A stretch of 64,000 nucleotides of DNA from Fen-1135 sp963705275 (GTDB lineage: Bacteria; Desulfobacterota; Syntrophia; Syntrophales; UBA2185). The notes below the pieces were generated by a model. The model had not been told where the DNA came from, searched no databases, and was given only the letters and a program-made list of their open reading frames with translations. Location: NCBI GenBank assembly GCA_963705275.1, contig OY970063.1, positions 992,001 to 1,056,000 on the forward strand, in the 5' to 3' direction. The position numbers and the translations under genes are program-made. This document shows, one piece after another, positions 15,905 through 26,208 of this stretch (its first letter is position 1; the number at the start of each line of letters is the position of its first letter).

Positions 15905-18637
15905 TTATTTCTTTTTTTCTATGGCTCTCAATATCTCATCCACTTTCTTGAGCTCTTCTCCATAACTCGCCCAGTTGCCGAGCTTCAGATATTCCTGCGC
16001 CTTTCTGAAATGAGTAAGAGCGTCCAGAGCAGCCTGCCTGTCTGTCTTTTCCTTCGCAGAAGGCGTCCTGGTCTCGGCAGCGGTCTGTTTTTCTTCTTTC
16101 ATCACCTTGGCGCCGAAGATTCGCTGCAGAGATGTCTCCAGATTGTCCTCCATAGCGATAGAGTTACCGTAAGCCACGATTACCCTCTTCAGTTCAGGAA
16201 GTTGCCCTTTTTCCGCCGCCAGGTATAGGGATTCAAAATACATGATTGCCTTTTCGATGGGAATGGCTAGCAGTCTCCCCCTGATGACCTGGGAACCCCT
16301 CTGGTTCCAGAGGGAAAGCTGTCTGGAGATCTCCGTATCCTGATCGATCCTTGCCTCGATCTGGCTCGGCCCGTAAACCAGTTTGTCTTTGGGAAATTTG
16401 AAGACGATGATCTTGCCGTAGTTCGCGGCATCGCAGCGGACCGCCATCCACGCCGACATATTGTCCTTCCTGCTCGGGGTGAAAAGCAAAAGGAGTATGA
16501 ACTCTTCCTTCTTGTCCCCGGGAAGTTTCATGATCGTATAATACGGCTCCATTTCCGAGTCATGACCGGCAATATGTTTACCCGGTATCGTCCAGAGGTC
16601 TTCTTTGTTGTAAAAGACCTGTGGATCTTGCATGTGATACGCGCCGTACATGCGCGCCTGAAGCGCCAGCATGGCCTGGGGGTAACGGATGTGGCTTCGC
16701 AATTCCTTCGGCATCTCATCCATCGCCCTGAAGACCCCCGGAAATATTTTCGCGTAGGTCTGTATGATGGGGTCTTTTGCGTCACTTACGTACATCTTTA
16801 CCGATCCGTCATAAGCGTCGACGGTCGCCTTCACGGAGTTGCGGATGTAATTCCCCATTTTCGCGCTGGGCTCGGAGTAAGGGAAACGGTCCGTCGTGGT
16901 GTATCCATCCAGTATCCAGATGAGGCGGCCTTCAGGGGATATCACCATGTACGGACTACCGTCGAGCTCGATAAAGGGGATAATATGGGAGACCCGTTCC
17001 GTGACCTTCCTGTAGTACATCACCCGGCTGTCGGAAGTGATGTCGTCGGAAAGAAGAATTGTGAAGGAGCCGAAACGCGCTGCGAAAAGAATTTTTTTCC
17101 AGAATGAGAGGGGGACGCCGCCGCTCCCGCCATAGTTGGAGTAGACGTTTTTGTCTCCTACAGGATAGTCGAACTCCTGCCGTTTTCCTTTAACAAAGAT
17201 ATATTCATTGGACGTCTCACCGTAATAGATCTCTGGACGGGTAATCTTAACGTCCGTTGTTGACACGGGCGGAATATCCTTGATGAAGAATTCGGGAAGG
17301 CCCTCGCCGGATATGCGATTCACAGGGCCGAGGACAGCCCCGTAGCCATGCGTGTACGTAAGGTGTTCATTGACCCACGTCCTGGAAGGCAGGGCCTGGT
17401 AAGAAAGCTCCCGCGGGGAGAGCATAACCTGACGGTACTCGCCATTGACCATGTAGCGGTCGTTGTGGACGCTCATAAATTTATAGTACGTCCGCATCTC
17501 CTGAAGCTGGCCGTACGTCTGGAGTAGAGGGCCATGATCCCAGAGGCGGACATTCTTGATGGTGATATCATTCTTTCTCAGGTCTTCGCGGGTGAGGTTT
17601 TCCTCTACCGGGAATTCCTTGTCCTCAATATCCTGGAGCTGATACGCCATTCTTGTATATTGTATGTTTTTTTCAAGGTAGGGCATCTCGAGGACGATCT
17701 CATTGGGAATCACCTTGAATTTTTGTACGAGTGCGGGATATATGTTTCGGCCGGCGATGGCAACTAATAGAAATACAAGTATGGCTGCCGCAGGAACACG
17801 CCAGTCGGGGCGAAATGCATAATAAATTGCCGATAGACCGCATACGATACAGACCACCATGAGGGTCTTGAGGACCCAAAGCTGGGTAGTTACTTCCGTA
17901 TATCCGGGACCGAAGACCACCCCACGTTTCGCAAAGAGTATTTCGTTCAGCTCCAACCAGACACCAAATGTTCCCCAGAAGAAGAGCACAGCTGCAAGGA
18001 TAGCGAGATGCATCCTGGCCTGCGGCGTAACCTGCCAGGTTCTGGGAGGTATAAAGCGGAAGGAACGGCGGGTAAGATATATTAATCCAGTAGCTATAAT
18101 CGTGACGATAATCGTGAACACGAGCCAGCTGTAAATGTGTGTCAAAAAGGGCAGACTAAAGATATAGAAGCTGATGTCTTTATGGAAGAGCGGGTCATTG
18201 ATCCCGAAGGAAGTGGCGTTGGTAAAGAGCAAGAAATTCTCCCATTGGCCGGTTCCATACGAAGCCGCAAAAAGCGACAGCAAAACGGAAGCAGCCAGGA
18301 TGAGTACTTGCAATCTCTTGCCTTCTATCTCCCACGGCGGCGCCTGGACGGTATCTCCCGCATCGAAGACAACTATCGGAGAGGACATTTTCACGGCCAG
18401 AAGAAGGTTTGAATAGAAAATGACAAGAAAGGCGATGCCGAAGAGGGCTGCCATTTTCAATTTTGTTAACAGGGTAATGTAAAAAATATCCCTATAGCCC
18501 ACTTCCTGAAACCAGAGCCAGTCTGCGATAAGCATGATCACCTGCATGGAGAAGGTGAATATGACAAAAACAACGATGAAAAGAAGCAACACTTTGAAGT
18601 TTTGTAACCGGGGATGGGGAATTTTGAAATTAGCCAT
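15905..18637 (-). CDS. UPF0182 family large membrane protein
   Basis: A 910-residue integral membrane protein. The N-terminal third (residues about 20-310) has seven predicted membrane helices; the rest is a large soluble domain, probably outside the cytoplasm, with family-typical sequences such as PYLEKNIQYTRMAYQL, YTHGYGAVLGPVN and PEIYYGE. The C-terminal 60 residues form charged helices. The family is widespread in actinobacteria, cyanobacteria and deltaproteobacteria; its function is unknown. Length is typical. Confidence 0.93.
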   Translation of the reverse strand: MANFKIPHPRLQNFKVLLLFIVVFVIFTFSMQVIMLIADWLWFQEVGYRDIFYITLLTKLKMAALFGIAFLVIFYSNLLLAVKMSSPIVVFDAGDTVQAPPWEIEGKRLQVLILAASVLLSLFAASYGTGQWENFLLFTNATSFGINDPLFHKDISFYIFSLPFLTHIYSWLVFTIIVTIIATGLIYLTRRSFRFIPPRTWQVTPQARMHLAILAAVLFFWGTFGVWLELNEILFAKRGVVFGPGYTEVTTQLWVLKTLMVVCIVCGLSAIYYAFRPDWRVPAAAILVFLLVAIAGRNIYPALVQKFKVIPNEIVLEMPYLEKNIQYTRMAYQLQDIEDKEFPVEENLTREDLRKNDITIKNVRLWDHGPLLQTYGQLQEMRTYYKFMSVHNDRYMVNGEYRQVMLSPRELSYQALPSRTWVNEHLTYTHGYGAVLGPVNRISGEGLPEFFIKDIPPVSTTDVKITRPEIYYGETSNEYIFVKGKRQEFDYPVGDKNVYSNYGGSGGVPLSFWKKILFAARFGSFTILLSDDITSDSRVMYYRKVTERVSHIIPFIELDGSPYMVISPEGRLIWILDGYTTTDRFPYSEPSAKMGNYIRNSVKATVDAYDGSVKMYVSDAKDPIIQTYAKIFPGVFRAMDEMPKELRSHIRYPQAMLALQARMYGAYHMQDPQVFYNKEDLWTIPGKHIAGHDSEMEPYYTIMKLPGDKKEEFILLLLFTPSRKDNMSAWMAVRCDAANYGKIIVFKFPKDKLVYGPSQIEARIDQDTEISRQLSLWNQRGSQVIRGRLLAIPIEKAIMYFESLYLAAEKGQLPELKRVIVAYGNSIAMEDNLETSLQRIFGAKVMKEEKQTAAETRTPSAKEKTDRQAALDALTHFRKAQEYLKLGNWASYGEELKKVDEILRAIEKKK

Positions 18638-18858
18638 TAATCTTTTCCTCCAGGTTTTATCGTAGGTAAATGAGCATAAGATGTCAAGAGCAAAGCAGAT
18701 AGTAACTGCCTATCCTTGGCCTATGGATAAATCGACTTTGCATATTTTCTTCACCGTGTTATATATCACGCCGTTTGATCGAAAGTTATTCAGCACAGAT
18801 TGTCTCCGGCGCTGAGAGCTTTTATTTTTCATTTGCAATTTCGGAAAGAGGTCTATCC

Positions 18859-20430
18859 ATGCAGAAAGAAGTCATTAAAGCAAACATCGTAGTTTTTATC
18901 GCCAGCTTCTGCACTTTGGTTATTGAGCTGGTTGCAGGAAGGATCATGGCGCCGCATGTGGGTGTATCCCTCTATACATGGACAAGCATCATCGGTGTCG
19001 TCCTTGCCGGTATCAGCATAGGAGCCTACGTGGGCGGTCTGCTTGCCGACCGGTTTCCCAGGCCTTCGACGCTCGGCTGGCTCCTTTTTGCTTCCGGCAT
19101 AGGGGCTCTTTCCATATCACCGTTGACAAATCTCCTTGGAGCGACACATTTTCAGACGACGCTGATGGTACGGATTTTAATCCTCACGACATTTATTTTC
19201 TTCATCCCTTCCTGCATCTTAGGCATGATTTCCCCTGTCGTCGTCAAGCTTACGCTTCATAACCTCGCAAAGACAGGCAATGTGGTGGGAAAAATCTATG
19301 CCTTTTCCACACTGGGCTCGATCATCGGGACCTTTGCGACGGGCTTTTTCCTCATCTCCTGGATGGGAACCAGGAATATACTCTTGACCATAGGGATTAT
19401 TCTAATAATTTCTGCCGTGATCTTCGGAGGGCTTTTCACAAGAAAAAGAACATCTGCAATCTTCTTCGCCGTCGTCATTCTTATTATTGTCTCACTCGCC
19501 TGGACTTTCTATGGCTATGCCTTCAAAATGCCTGTCGATGACAAGACCTATTTTTTCAAGGAAAGTGATTATTATACTATCCAGATAAGGAAGTGCCTCA
19601 CAAGAGATCAGCAGACCTGGGCGGATGCGCTGGTCCTGGACCATCTCATACACTCGATAAATGTCCATGAGGACCCCTTCCATCTTGATTATGAATACAT
19701 CAGGATATACGAAGAGCTTATGAGGTGGAGAATGAACAGGTCGGGAACTTTGAAGGCCCTGTTCATTGGCGGTGGCGGGTATACCCTGCCCCGCTGCCTT
19801 GAGCTGATGTATCCTACGGCGGAAATCGACGTAGTGGAAATTGATCCGGAAGTAACGCGAGTTGTTCATGAATATCTGGGAGTGCCCAAGAATACGCGTA
19901 TCAGGTCCTTCAATGAGGACGGCCGCTGGTTTGTCATGAATTCAGCCGACGAGGGGAGATACGATTTCATCGTGGGAGACGCCTTCAATGACCTCTCTAT
20001 TCCTTACCATCTGACGACAAAGGAGTTTGCCCTGCAGATGGCCCGGCTCCTGAAACCGGACGGCATACTCATGGCCAACGTGATCGACAGCTACGAGAAG
20101 GGACTATTCATGCCTTCCTACATCCGGACGCTGGAAGAAGTATTCGGCAGCGGAAATGTCCACCTTGTCTCCCCGAAGCCAGATCAGGAAAATAAAGGCA
20201 TCAGCACCCGTGTTATCGTGGCTAGCAAGAGCCGTGTTGACATGAATGACTTCGTTAAATTCATCGGGGAGAATGGCGGCAAGGGTATGATGTCGCACGT
20301 TATGCCCCAGGACCGGCTCCAGCAATACCTCGCCGAGCGGCCTTCCGTCGTTCTCACGGACGACTACGTGCCGGTGGACAACTTGACAGCCCCGATCTTC
20401 GAAGAAAGATACGGCTACCGGCCACATTAG
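18859..20430 (+). CDS. Membrane-fused spermidine synthase-like protein
   Basis: A 523-residue protein with two parts. Residues 1-220 form about seven membrane helices of an MFS-like half (VIELVAGRIMAPHVGVSLYTWTS, then a GLLADRFPRP loop). Residues 230-523 form a Rossmann-type spermidine synthase/methyltransferase fold with ALFIGGGGYTLPR, EIDVVEIDPEV and DFIVGDAFNDLSIPYHL. ATG 18859 is chosen because AGAGG precedes it; in-frame sequence reaches back to 18775. Such fused proteins may make or export polyamine-like compounds, but the substrate is unknown. Confidence 0.85.
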   Translation: MQKEVIKANIVVFIASFCTLVIELVAGRIMAPHVGVSLYTWTSIIGVVLAGISIGAYVGGLLADRFPRPSTLGWLLFASGIGALSISPLTNLLGATHFQTTLMVRILILTTFIFFIPSCILGMISPVVVKLTLHNLAKTGNVVGKIYAFSTLGSIIGTFATGFFLISWMGTRNILLTIGIILIISAVIFGGLFTRKRTSAIFFAVVILIIVSLAWTFYGYAFKMPVDDKTYFFKESDYYTIQIRKCLTRDQQTWADALVLDHLIHSINVHEDPFHLDYEYIRIYEELMRWRMNRSGTLKALFIGGGGYTLPRCLELMYPTAEIDVVEIDPEVTRVVHEYLGVPKNTRIRSFNEDGRWFVMNSADEGRYDFIVGDAFNDLSIPYHLTTKEFALQMARLLKPDGILMANVIDSYEKGLFMPSYIRTLEEVFGSGNVHLVSPKPDQENKGISTRVIVASKSRVDMNDFVKFIGENGGKGMMSHVMPQDRLQQYLAERPSVVLTDDYVPVDNLTAPIFEERYGYRPH

Positions 20431-20460
20431 AATCTACTGACTCCGGAAAGAGGAAATACC

Positions 20461-21658
20461 ATGCTGTCGGAAATTCAGCTTAACAGATATGCAGATGTGC
20501 TCATCTGGGCATTGAAGGTGGCGAGAAAGAATCCGTTCAAGAAACAGGATACGGTTCTCCTCCAGTATGACCGCCAGGCCCTCGGACTCGCCGAGATCCT
20601 CTATAACAGGATACTGGATATGGGCATGAATCCTATTCAAAGGATGGGTCTTACCGTTCCCATGGAACGCGGCTTCTATACCGCGAATAACAGACAGCTC
20701 GTCTATCTGCCTCCCGGAGATAAGGCAGCTATACAATGGCATAAACGGCAGGATATTTCTCCATGCACCGGATGCCCTCACCCACCTGAAGGACGTTGAC
20801 CCGATGAGAATCGGGAAAGTGCTCGTGGCAAGAAAGCCTTTCCGGGATATTCTCAATAAACGGGAGGAGGACGGCCTCTATAGCTGGACCCTCAGCACCC
20901 TTCCCACAGACGAGCTGGCGAAGCAGGCAAGGATGTCGATCAACAAGTATACGGAGCAGATTGTCAAGGCCTGCTACCTGGATTTTGACGATCCCGTTTC
21001 CCGCTGGCAGGCGATTCTTAAAGAAGCCACGGGCATCAGGAGATGGTTGAACAGCCTCAACATAAAGTCCCTTCATATCGAATCCGAGAATATCGATCTT
21101 AAGATTAATCCGGGGGACAGAAGACTCTGGATAGGCATATCCGGGCATAATATACCGAGTTTTGAAATATTCACCTCACCTGATTGGCGGGGCACGGAAG
21201 GACGGTATTTTGCGAATCTGCCTTCTTTCCGCAGCGGCAATTATGTTGAAGGGGTGCGCATGACCTTTGATAAAGGAGCGGTTACGAAGATCGAGGCGGA
21301 TACCGGCGAGGATTTTACCGTTAAGCAGCTTTCCATGGACAGGGGAGCGCGCCGCATAGGGGAATTTTCCCTGACGGACATACGTTTCTCCCGGATCGAC
21401 CGTTTTATGGCAGATACGCTTTACGATGAAAATCACGGCGGCAGGTATGGAAACTGTCATCTTGCCCTTGGTTCTTCCTACAGCGTTACATACAATGGAG
21501 ATCCATCGGAACTCACAAAAGAAGCAAAAAGGAAGATGGGCTTCAATGACTCAGCCCTTCACTGGGACCTCGTCAATACGGAAGATAAGACAGTAACAGC
21601 CTCCCTTGCCACAGGTGAGAAGCTTCTAATTTACGCAGACGGCACGTTCAAATACTGA
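20461..21658 (+). CDS. M29 family aminopeptidase, one apparent frameshift
   Basis: Metal-dependent aminopeptidase of the AmpS/PepS/aminopeptidase T (M29) family. The N-terminal part (20461 to about 20720) reads LNRYADVLIWALKVA and VLLQYDRQALGLAEILYN; the larger part carries DVDPMRIGKVLVARKPF, TDELAKQARMSINKYTEQI, SGHNIPSFEIFTSPDWRGTEG and C-terminal metal ligands (HLALGSSY, ALHWDLV). The frame shifts near 20712-20727; deleting one base joins YLPP to LYNGINGRIFLHAPDALTHL. Stop at 21656-21658. The break resembles the other single-base gains in this window. Confidence 0.87.
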
Positions 21659-21686
21659 TTCCTATGATGCGACTCTTCTGCAGCAG

Positions 21687-21890
21687 TCACTCCTGGTCTT
21701 TGACGTAATTCCTGCAACGGGGGCAGAATATTCTGTTGGTGGAGTCGCAATAGGTATCTTCCGTATTGCATATAGGGCAGTAAAAAATGCTTTTGACATG
21801 GGCATTTGATCCTGGCAGATTCCTGCCGCACAATCGACAGACCCGCAAATCTCTTTCGATTGCTCCTCCACAGAAAGGACATTTTCTCAT
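21687..21890 (-). CDS. Double zinc-ribbon miniprotein
   Basis: A 67-residue protein with four CxxC knuckles (CPFCGG, CRLCGR, CPICNT, CPRCRN), enough to bind two zinc ions as two zinc ribbons. No catalytic domain. Such miniproteins are common and mostly uncharacterised; they may act in RNA or protein interactions. Well-placed upstream of it (minus strand) is an AT-rich intergenic stretch. Confidence 0.7.
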   Translation of the reverse strand: MRKCPFCGGAIERDLRVCRLCGRNLPGSNAHVKSIFYCPICNTEDTYCDSTNRIFCPRCRNYVKDQE

Positions 21891-22036
21891 ATGAATATCT
21901 TACATTCCAGGGATAGTAACAGAATATCTATGGCCGGTTCATATAGCAAGGAAAATGAATCCGCTTGGGTTAGGGCATACCGAACCATCTCGCCATTTGG
22001 TGGGTCTATTTGATTATTATGTTGGGCAATCGTCAG

Positions 22037-22219
22037 CTATGAGCCAAAATCAATTAACATGTTGGCTTCGTTTCCGCAGACCGTGCAGATTCTGGTCTCT
22101 TGCTGCATCTTCTTTTTGACGCCGGATAATTCTTCGACATTAACTATTTTACAGGTTATTGTCATTTCCGCTTCATTGCCGCATTTTTCGCAATTACAGA
22201 CTTTCACCGTCTCTGCCAT
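22037..22219 (-). CDS. Zinc-ribbon miniprotein
   Basis: A 60-residue protein with CNCEKCGNEAE near the N-terminus and CTVCGNEA near the C-terminus, two CxxC pairs forming one zinc ribbon around a short strand-rich core. A good Shine-Dalgarno (GGAGGTG) lies just upstream. Function unknown. It is the second Cys-rich miniprotein gene in this interval and lies on the same strand as the first. Confidence 0.72.
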   Translation of the reverse strand: MAETVKVCNCEKCGNEAEMTITCKIVNVEELSGVKKKMQQETRICTVCGNEANMLIDFGS

Positions 22220-22412
22220 ATTGCACCTCCTGACACATTAGTATTATCCCACACGCATCTGTGCATCTGTCTAATAGTGAGCATTTTAAGTAAACTAGCG
22301 CGCCTGGCAGAGGAAGGCAATGAGGATAAGATGGCAGAATAATGGTAGGCATAAGCTACCTACTCCCCCTCTTCTTATTTGACGATGTGATAGTAATGAG
22401 GTATTATCTGCC

Positions 22413-24038
22413 ATGTATCTCGACTTTTATGGTTTCCGGGAAAAGCCCTTTAACCTGACCCCTGACCCTCGCTTTGTCTTCCTCAGCAAGAACCACAGGG
22501 AAGCTTTTGCCCACCTGCTTTACGGCATTGAAAATCGCACAGGATTCATTGCCCTGACGGGAGAGGTCGGTTTGGGCAAGACTACAGTCTTGCGCTCACT
22601 CTTGAGTCAGCTTGACCAAAATCATTACCGTACTGCCCTGATCTTGAATCCCTGTCTTTCACCGCCTGAGCTTCTGCAAAGCATAAACCGGGAATTCGGC
22701 ATATCGGCTCACTCCTCCAATAGCGGAGACCTTCTGGAGGCCCTTAACATGTTTCTCCTCCAGCAGAATGCCGAAGGGCGTACCGTAGTCCTTGCCATAG
22801 ATGAGGTGCAAAATCTGGAAACACAGGTGCTCGAACAGATCAGACTGCTTTCGAACCTTGAGACGGACAAGGAAAAGCTCATACAGATTGTTCTCTCTGG
22901 GCAGCCGGAATTCTTGCAGATTCTCAACAAGAAAGAGATGCGGCAGCTCAGCCAGCGAATCACTGTCCGGTATCACCTGAAGCCCATGGATTTTGAGGAC
23001 ACCGTCCACTACATCGACCACCGTCTCGAAGTGGCAGGGGGAAGAGGCGGGGTCATCTTCTCCAAGCCGGCACTGAAGAGAATATACAGCTATTCACGTG
23101 GGATCCCGAGACTTATAAATGCGGCTTGTGACAGGGCGCTCCTCGCCGGTTACACAAAAGACACGGCAAAAATAAGCTACCAGATTGCTGCAGCCGGAAT
23201 CAAAGAAATGAGAATAAATGCGGCCTCCCATGCGCGGAAACGGCATCTAATCCTGATACCGGCACTGGCCCTGTTTGCGGCCCTCTTTACGGTAGGCATC
23301 TTTTATACGTGGGATGATTTCGCAATGCGGTTCAATGCTTCACAGAACATCGGAGCAAGAGAAGCCGCATTGGCAACCGGTGACTTCTCCCGTTCCATGG
23401 CTGCCGGACTCGGGAATGTTACGGAATCAGAAAGTAATAGACGGGCATTCAATAACTTGGCAGGTCCCTGGAATGTTCCGCCCGTGCCTGAGAGCATCTA
23501 TCTTGATAATTTCAATATAATGGAGCGTGCTGCATGGGAGCGTGGACTCCGTATTTATGTATTTTCCGGGACTCTGGACGCCCTGCTTCGCATCAATTGT
23601 CCGGCAGCGATCGAGTTGACCTTGCCCGGCATATCGGGGAAACGGTTCATTTCGCTGGTACGGCTGGAAGACGGTCAGTTTCTTGTCGACCCACAGATCT
23701 CCGGGAGAAAATTCCTCTCACCCGGAGAGATCGAAAAGCACTGGTCAGGGCAGGGCTATCTCCTCTGGAAGGATCATCTGAATCTCCTGATGCGCATACC
23801 TCCGGGGAAAGAAAGAGAGCAAATCAGACGGCTTCAGAGTCTGCTTAAGGAGGCGGGGGCTTACAGCAGCCCTTTTACGGGCGCCTATGACGCTAATACC
23901 CTTTCCGCTGTCAAGAAGTTTCAGTCGTCCAAGGGGATCGAACAGGACGGCATAGTGGGCACTCAAACGCTCATGCTGCTGTATCGTTCCAGTGACCACT
24001 TTGAAGCGCCAAGACTCGCTATGACAGGTCGAAAATGA
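22413..24038 (+). CDS. ExeA/GspA-like AAA ATPase with peptidoglycan-binding domain
   Basis: A 541-residue inner-membrane ATPase. Residues 1-265: AAA domain with YGFREKPFNLTPDPRF, Walker A GEVGLGKTT and Walker B VLAIDEVQNL. A membrane helix lies at about 288-305. The periplasmic part ends in a peptidoglycan-binding domain (RLQSLLKEAGAYSSPFTGAYD, then TLSAVKKFQ and GIVGTQTL). ExeA proteins with ExeB/GspB help place the type II secretin in the cell wall. The next gene, overlapping by 4 bases, is a GspB-like protein, which supports this role, although no gsp core genes are in the window. Confidence 0.9.
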   Translation: MYLDFYGFREKPFNLTPDPRFVFLSKNHREAFAHLLYGIENRTGFIALTGEVGLGKTTVLRSLLSQLDQNHYRTALILNPCLSPPELLQSINREFGISAHSSNSGDLLEALNMFLLQQNAEGRTVVLAIDEVQNLETQVLEQIRLLSNLETDKEKLIQIVLSGQPEFLQILNKKEMRQLSQRITVRYHLKPMDFEDTVHYIDHRLEVAGGRGGVIFSKPALKRIYSYSRGIPRLINAACDRALLAGYTKDTAKISYQIAAAGIKEMRINAASHARKRHLILIPALALFAALFTVGIFYTWDDFAMRFNASQNIGAREAALATGDFSRSMAAGLGNVTESESNRRAFNNLAGPWNVPPVPESIYLDNFNIMERAAWERGLRIYVFSGTLDALLRINCPAAIELTLPGISGKRFISLVRLEDGQFLVDPQISGRKFLSPGEIEKHWSGQGYLLWKDHLNLLMRIPPGKEREQIRRLQSLLKEAGAYSSPFTGAYDANTLSAVKKFQSSKGIEQDGIVGTQTLMLLYRSSDHFEAPRLAMTGRK

Positions 24039-24694
24039 GCCTAATACTCGATGCCTTGAAAAAACTCGACCGTGAGAAATCGTCCCGTCGTGAAGGAACG
24101 GCCAACATCGCCGTTGAAATCCTCCGACCCGATAAGCCCCGTCCAGCAAAAAAGATGTTGCGGTATTTTGCAGCCGTCACCATTACCGCTGTTGCTACTG
24201 CCTGCATTACTTACGCCGTAATAGCGGGGTTCGGCATACTATCCAAATCATCCCCGCCTGCAGCCGCAAATCCGCCGGCCGGCCAGCAAGTTGCATCGGC
24301 TGCACCTCCCCGCGACCCCGTCAGCAGCTCCACGGACGAGATGATCCCTGCGCCTGCGAAAATCCAGGGCAGCAGGGAGAGCAAAGAATCCACGATACCA
24401 CCGTCTGGAAAAAGAACAGGCCGCGATATATCCCATAAAGAGCCGAACTCCGTTCCGGAAATGATAAAAAAATCCGCCGAACCAGCCACGAGGGTATCTG
24501 CCGCACCCCAACCGTCATTAAAATTATCGGGCATCATCTGGCAGGAAGAACCGGGAGAGCGCCGTGCTATGATCAGTGGCCGGATCGCCACGGAAGGATC
24601 TATAATCGAAGGGGTCAAGGTAGTCGAGATCCATCCTACCCGTGTACGATTCTCACATAATGGAAAATATTTCGAAATCTCTCTGGGGCAATAG
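24035..24694 (+). CDS. GspB-like type II secretion accessory protein
   Basis: A 219-residue bitopic membrane protein: N-terminus MSLILDALKKLDREKSSR is the GspB/ExeB signature, membrane helix at about 45-68, a long Pro/Ala/Ser-rich linker, and a C-terminal compact domain with LKLSGIIWQEEPGERRAMI and VRFSHNGKYFEISL, the usual GspB C-terminus. The start codon overlaps the exeA-like stop (ATGA), so it is coupled to its ATPase partner. Confidence 0.88.
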   Translation: MSLILDALKKLDREKSSRREGTANIAVEILRPDKPRPAKKMLRYFAAVTITAVATACITYAVIAGFGILSKSSPPAAANPPAGQQVASAAPPRDPVSSSTDEMIPAPAKIQGSRESKESTIPPSGKRTGRDISHKEPNSVPEMIKKSAEPATRVSAAPQPSLKLSGIIWQEEPGERRAMISGRIATEGSIIEGVKVVEIHPTRVRFSHNGKYFEISLGQ

Positions 24695-24869
24695 GTTTGA
24701 GGCAATGCTGCTCTTTCAGCTACCCTTCCTTCATGAATTCAACCAACCGATCTCTCTTCAAGCGTCAGCCCCGGATTGAGACTGAATGTGGCTTTCGCGC
24801 TGTAACGGCGCAGTATACCTGTCAGACGGACATCATCGGCGATTCCGTCATCCCAGCATTGAATCACTT

Positions 24870-26171
24870 TCATCTGACTTTCGCTTGACTGCCTGATTTT
24901 CTAAATATGCCATGTTCCATGAGAAGGACGATAACGACTCCCACGACAAATCCATTTCCAACAATGGGCCGCAAGAGCTGGGGGAATCCCTGGAAAAAGG
25001 CGGCCGGCATGAAAGCTATCACCGTTGCAATCAGGATAGGCATGCCGATAATCATTCCGTCTTCAAAGGTAAATTGTCGCAGGGACTCAAAGGCTACGAT
25101 CAGGCCGGCCGAAACCTGTGAGCACAGCACGTAAAACATGATGCTGCCGATCACAACTGGAGGAACGATCCCCAGGAAGCCTATCGTAATGGGAGAAAAG
25201 GATATCAAGAGCAGAACCGCCGCTGCCGGCAGCAGGGTTAATCTCGACATGCAACCCGTAGCAGCGACAACGCCGACACTCATGGAATAATTAACTTGTC
25301 CTATGACGCCGAAAACTCCCGCCGTGACGTTAGCCAGGCCTGTAAAAAGGACACCACGGTTAATTCTTTTTGCCATGTCTTCAGAATTTACAAGAGCATT
25401 GATGGACTGCATCGAACCGAGATCGTTAATCGACAGGGCCACGAAGCAGACAAAGAAGGAGACCAAGAGCCCTGCATCGAAAGACAGATGGCCGATCATG
25501 TTCGTAAAAAATGGTGCGATGAATTTCGAAGATGTTACGGCAGTCATATTTAGGTTTTCCGGGAAGATGAGAAAATAGACGGAGCTCCCGACAAGCATCG
25601 AGAGCATTATCAAAACAGATTTCCATATTCCCGTAAGGAGCCTGTGGAGGATCAAGGTAACCGCAGTAAGAGCCAGGGCATAAATCATGTTTATCTGCGG
25701 AGTCGTCCCCTGCGGGTCCGACACAAGCGTGAGGATGGTTGGCGTCAGCGTAAAGGCGATCAGCAGGAGCACTACTGCCACGACACGGGGTGTGAATAAC
25801 CGCTGAAGATGCCCGAAAACACCCGTCATGCCCGCAAGAGCCAGGATCACCCCTCCGCTGATTATAGCCGTAGATATGGCATCGAGGTCGAATCCATGGC
25901 TGGAAATAATACCGATGAGAATCACCGAAGACGGTCCCATGATGAGAGGCAGGCGGTGTCCCCAGAGGATTTCAAGAACGAGGAAGACGGCAATGACAAA
26001 GGCCATCTTTTGCAGGTATGTCGTCTGGTCAGCGGGATCGGTCAAGTGATAGGCGCCAGCGATCTTCCCCAAAATTATCAGGAAAGGCAGCATCAAGGCG
26101 CACCACTGAAGTCCCATGAGCAGAGCCTCTCCCAGAGGCGGCCTATCTTCAAGGCCGTACCGAAATTCCAT
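24870..26171 (-). CDS. NCS2 family nucleobase (uracil/xanthine) permease
   Basis: A 433-residue permease with about 12-14 hydrophobic helices and NCS2 features: LALSINDLGSMQSI-like segment in helix 8, and the GVFGVIGQVNYSMSVGVVAATG region of helix 10. Substrate would be a purine or pyrimidine base, by proton symport; the exact base cannot be told. It lies 37 bases downstream of the E1-like gene on the same strand. A co-transcribed role with pterin or purine metabolism is possible but unproven. Confidence 0.88.
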   Translation of the reverse strand: MEFRYGLEDRPPLGEALLMGLQWCALMLPFLIILGKIAGAYHLTDPADQTTYLQKMAFVIAVFLVLEILWGHRLPLIMGPSSVILIGIISSHGFDLDAISTAIISGGVILALAGMTGVFGHLQRLFTPRVVAVVLLLIAFTLTPTILTLVSDPQGTTPQINMIYALALTAVTLILHRLLTGIWKSVLIMLSMLVGSSVYFLIFPENLNMTAVTSSKFIAPFFTNMIGHLSFDAGLLVSFFVCFVALSINDLGSMQSINALVNSEDMAKRINRGVLFTGLANVTAGVFGVIGQVNYSMSVGVVAATGCMSRLTLLPAAAVLLLISFSPITIGFLGIVPPVVIGSIMFYVLCSQVSAGLIVAFESLRQFTFEDGMIIGMPILIATVIAFMPAAFFQGFPQLLRPIVGNGFVVGVVIVLLMEHGIFRKSGSQAKVR

Positions 26172-26208
26172 AGGATTGATCCTTCTCTCAGATACCGCGT
26201 CCGACTTC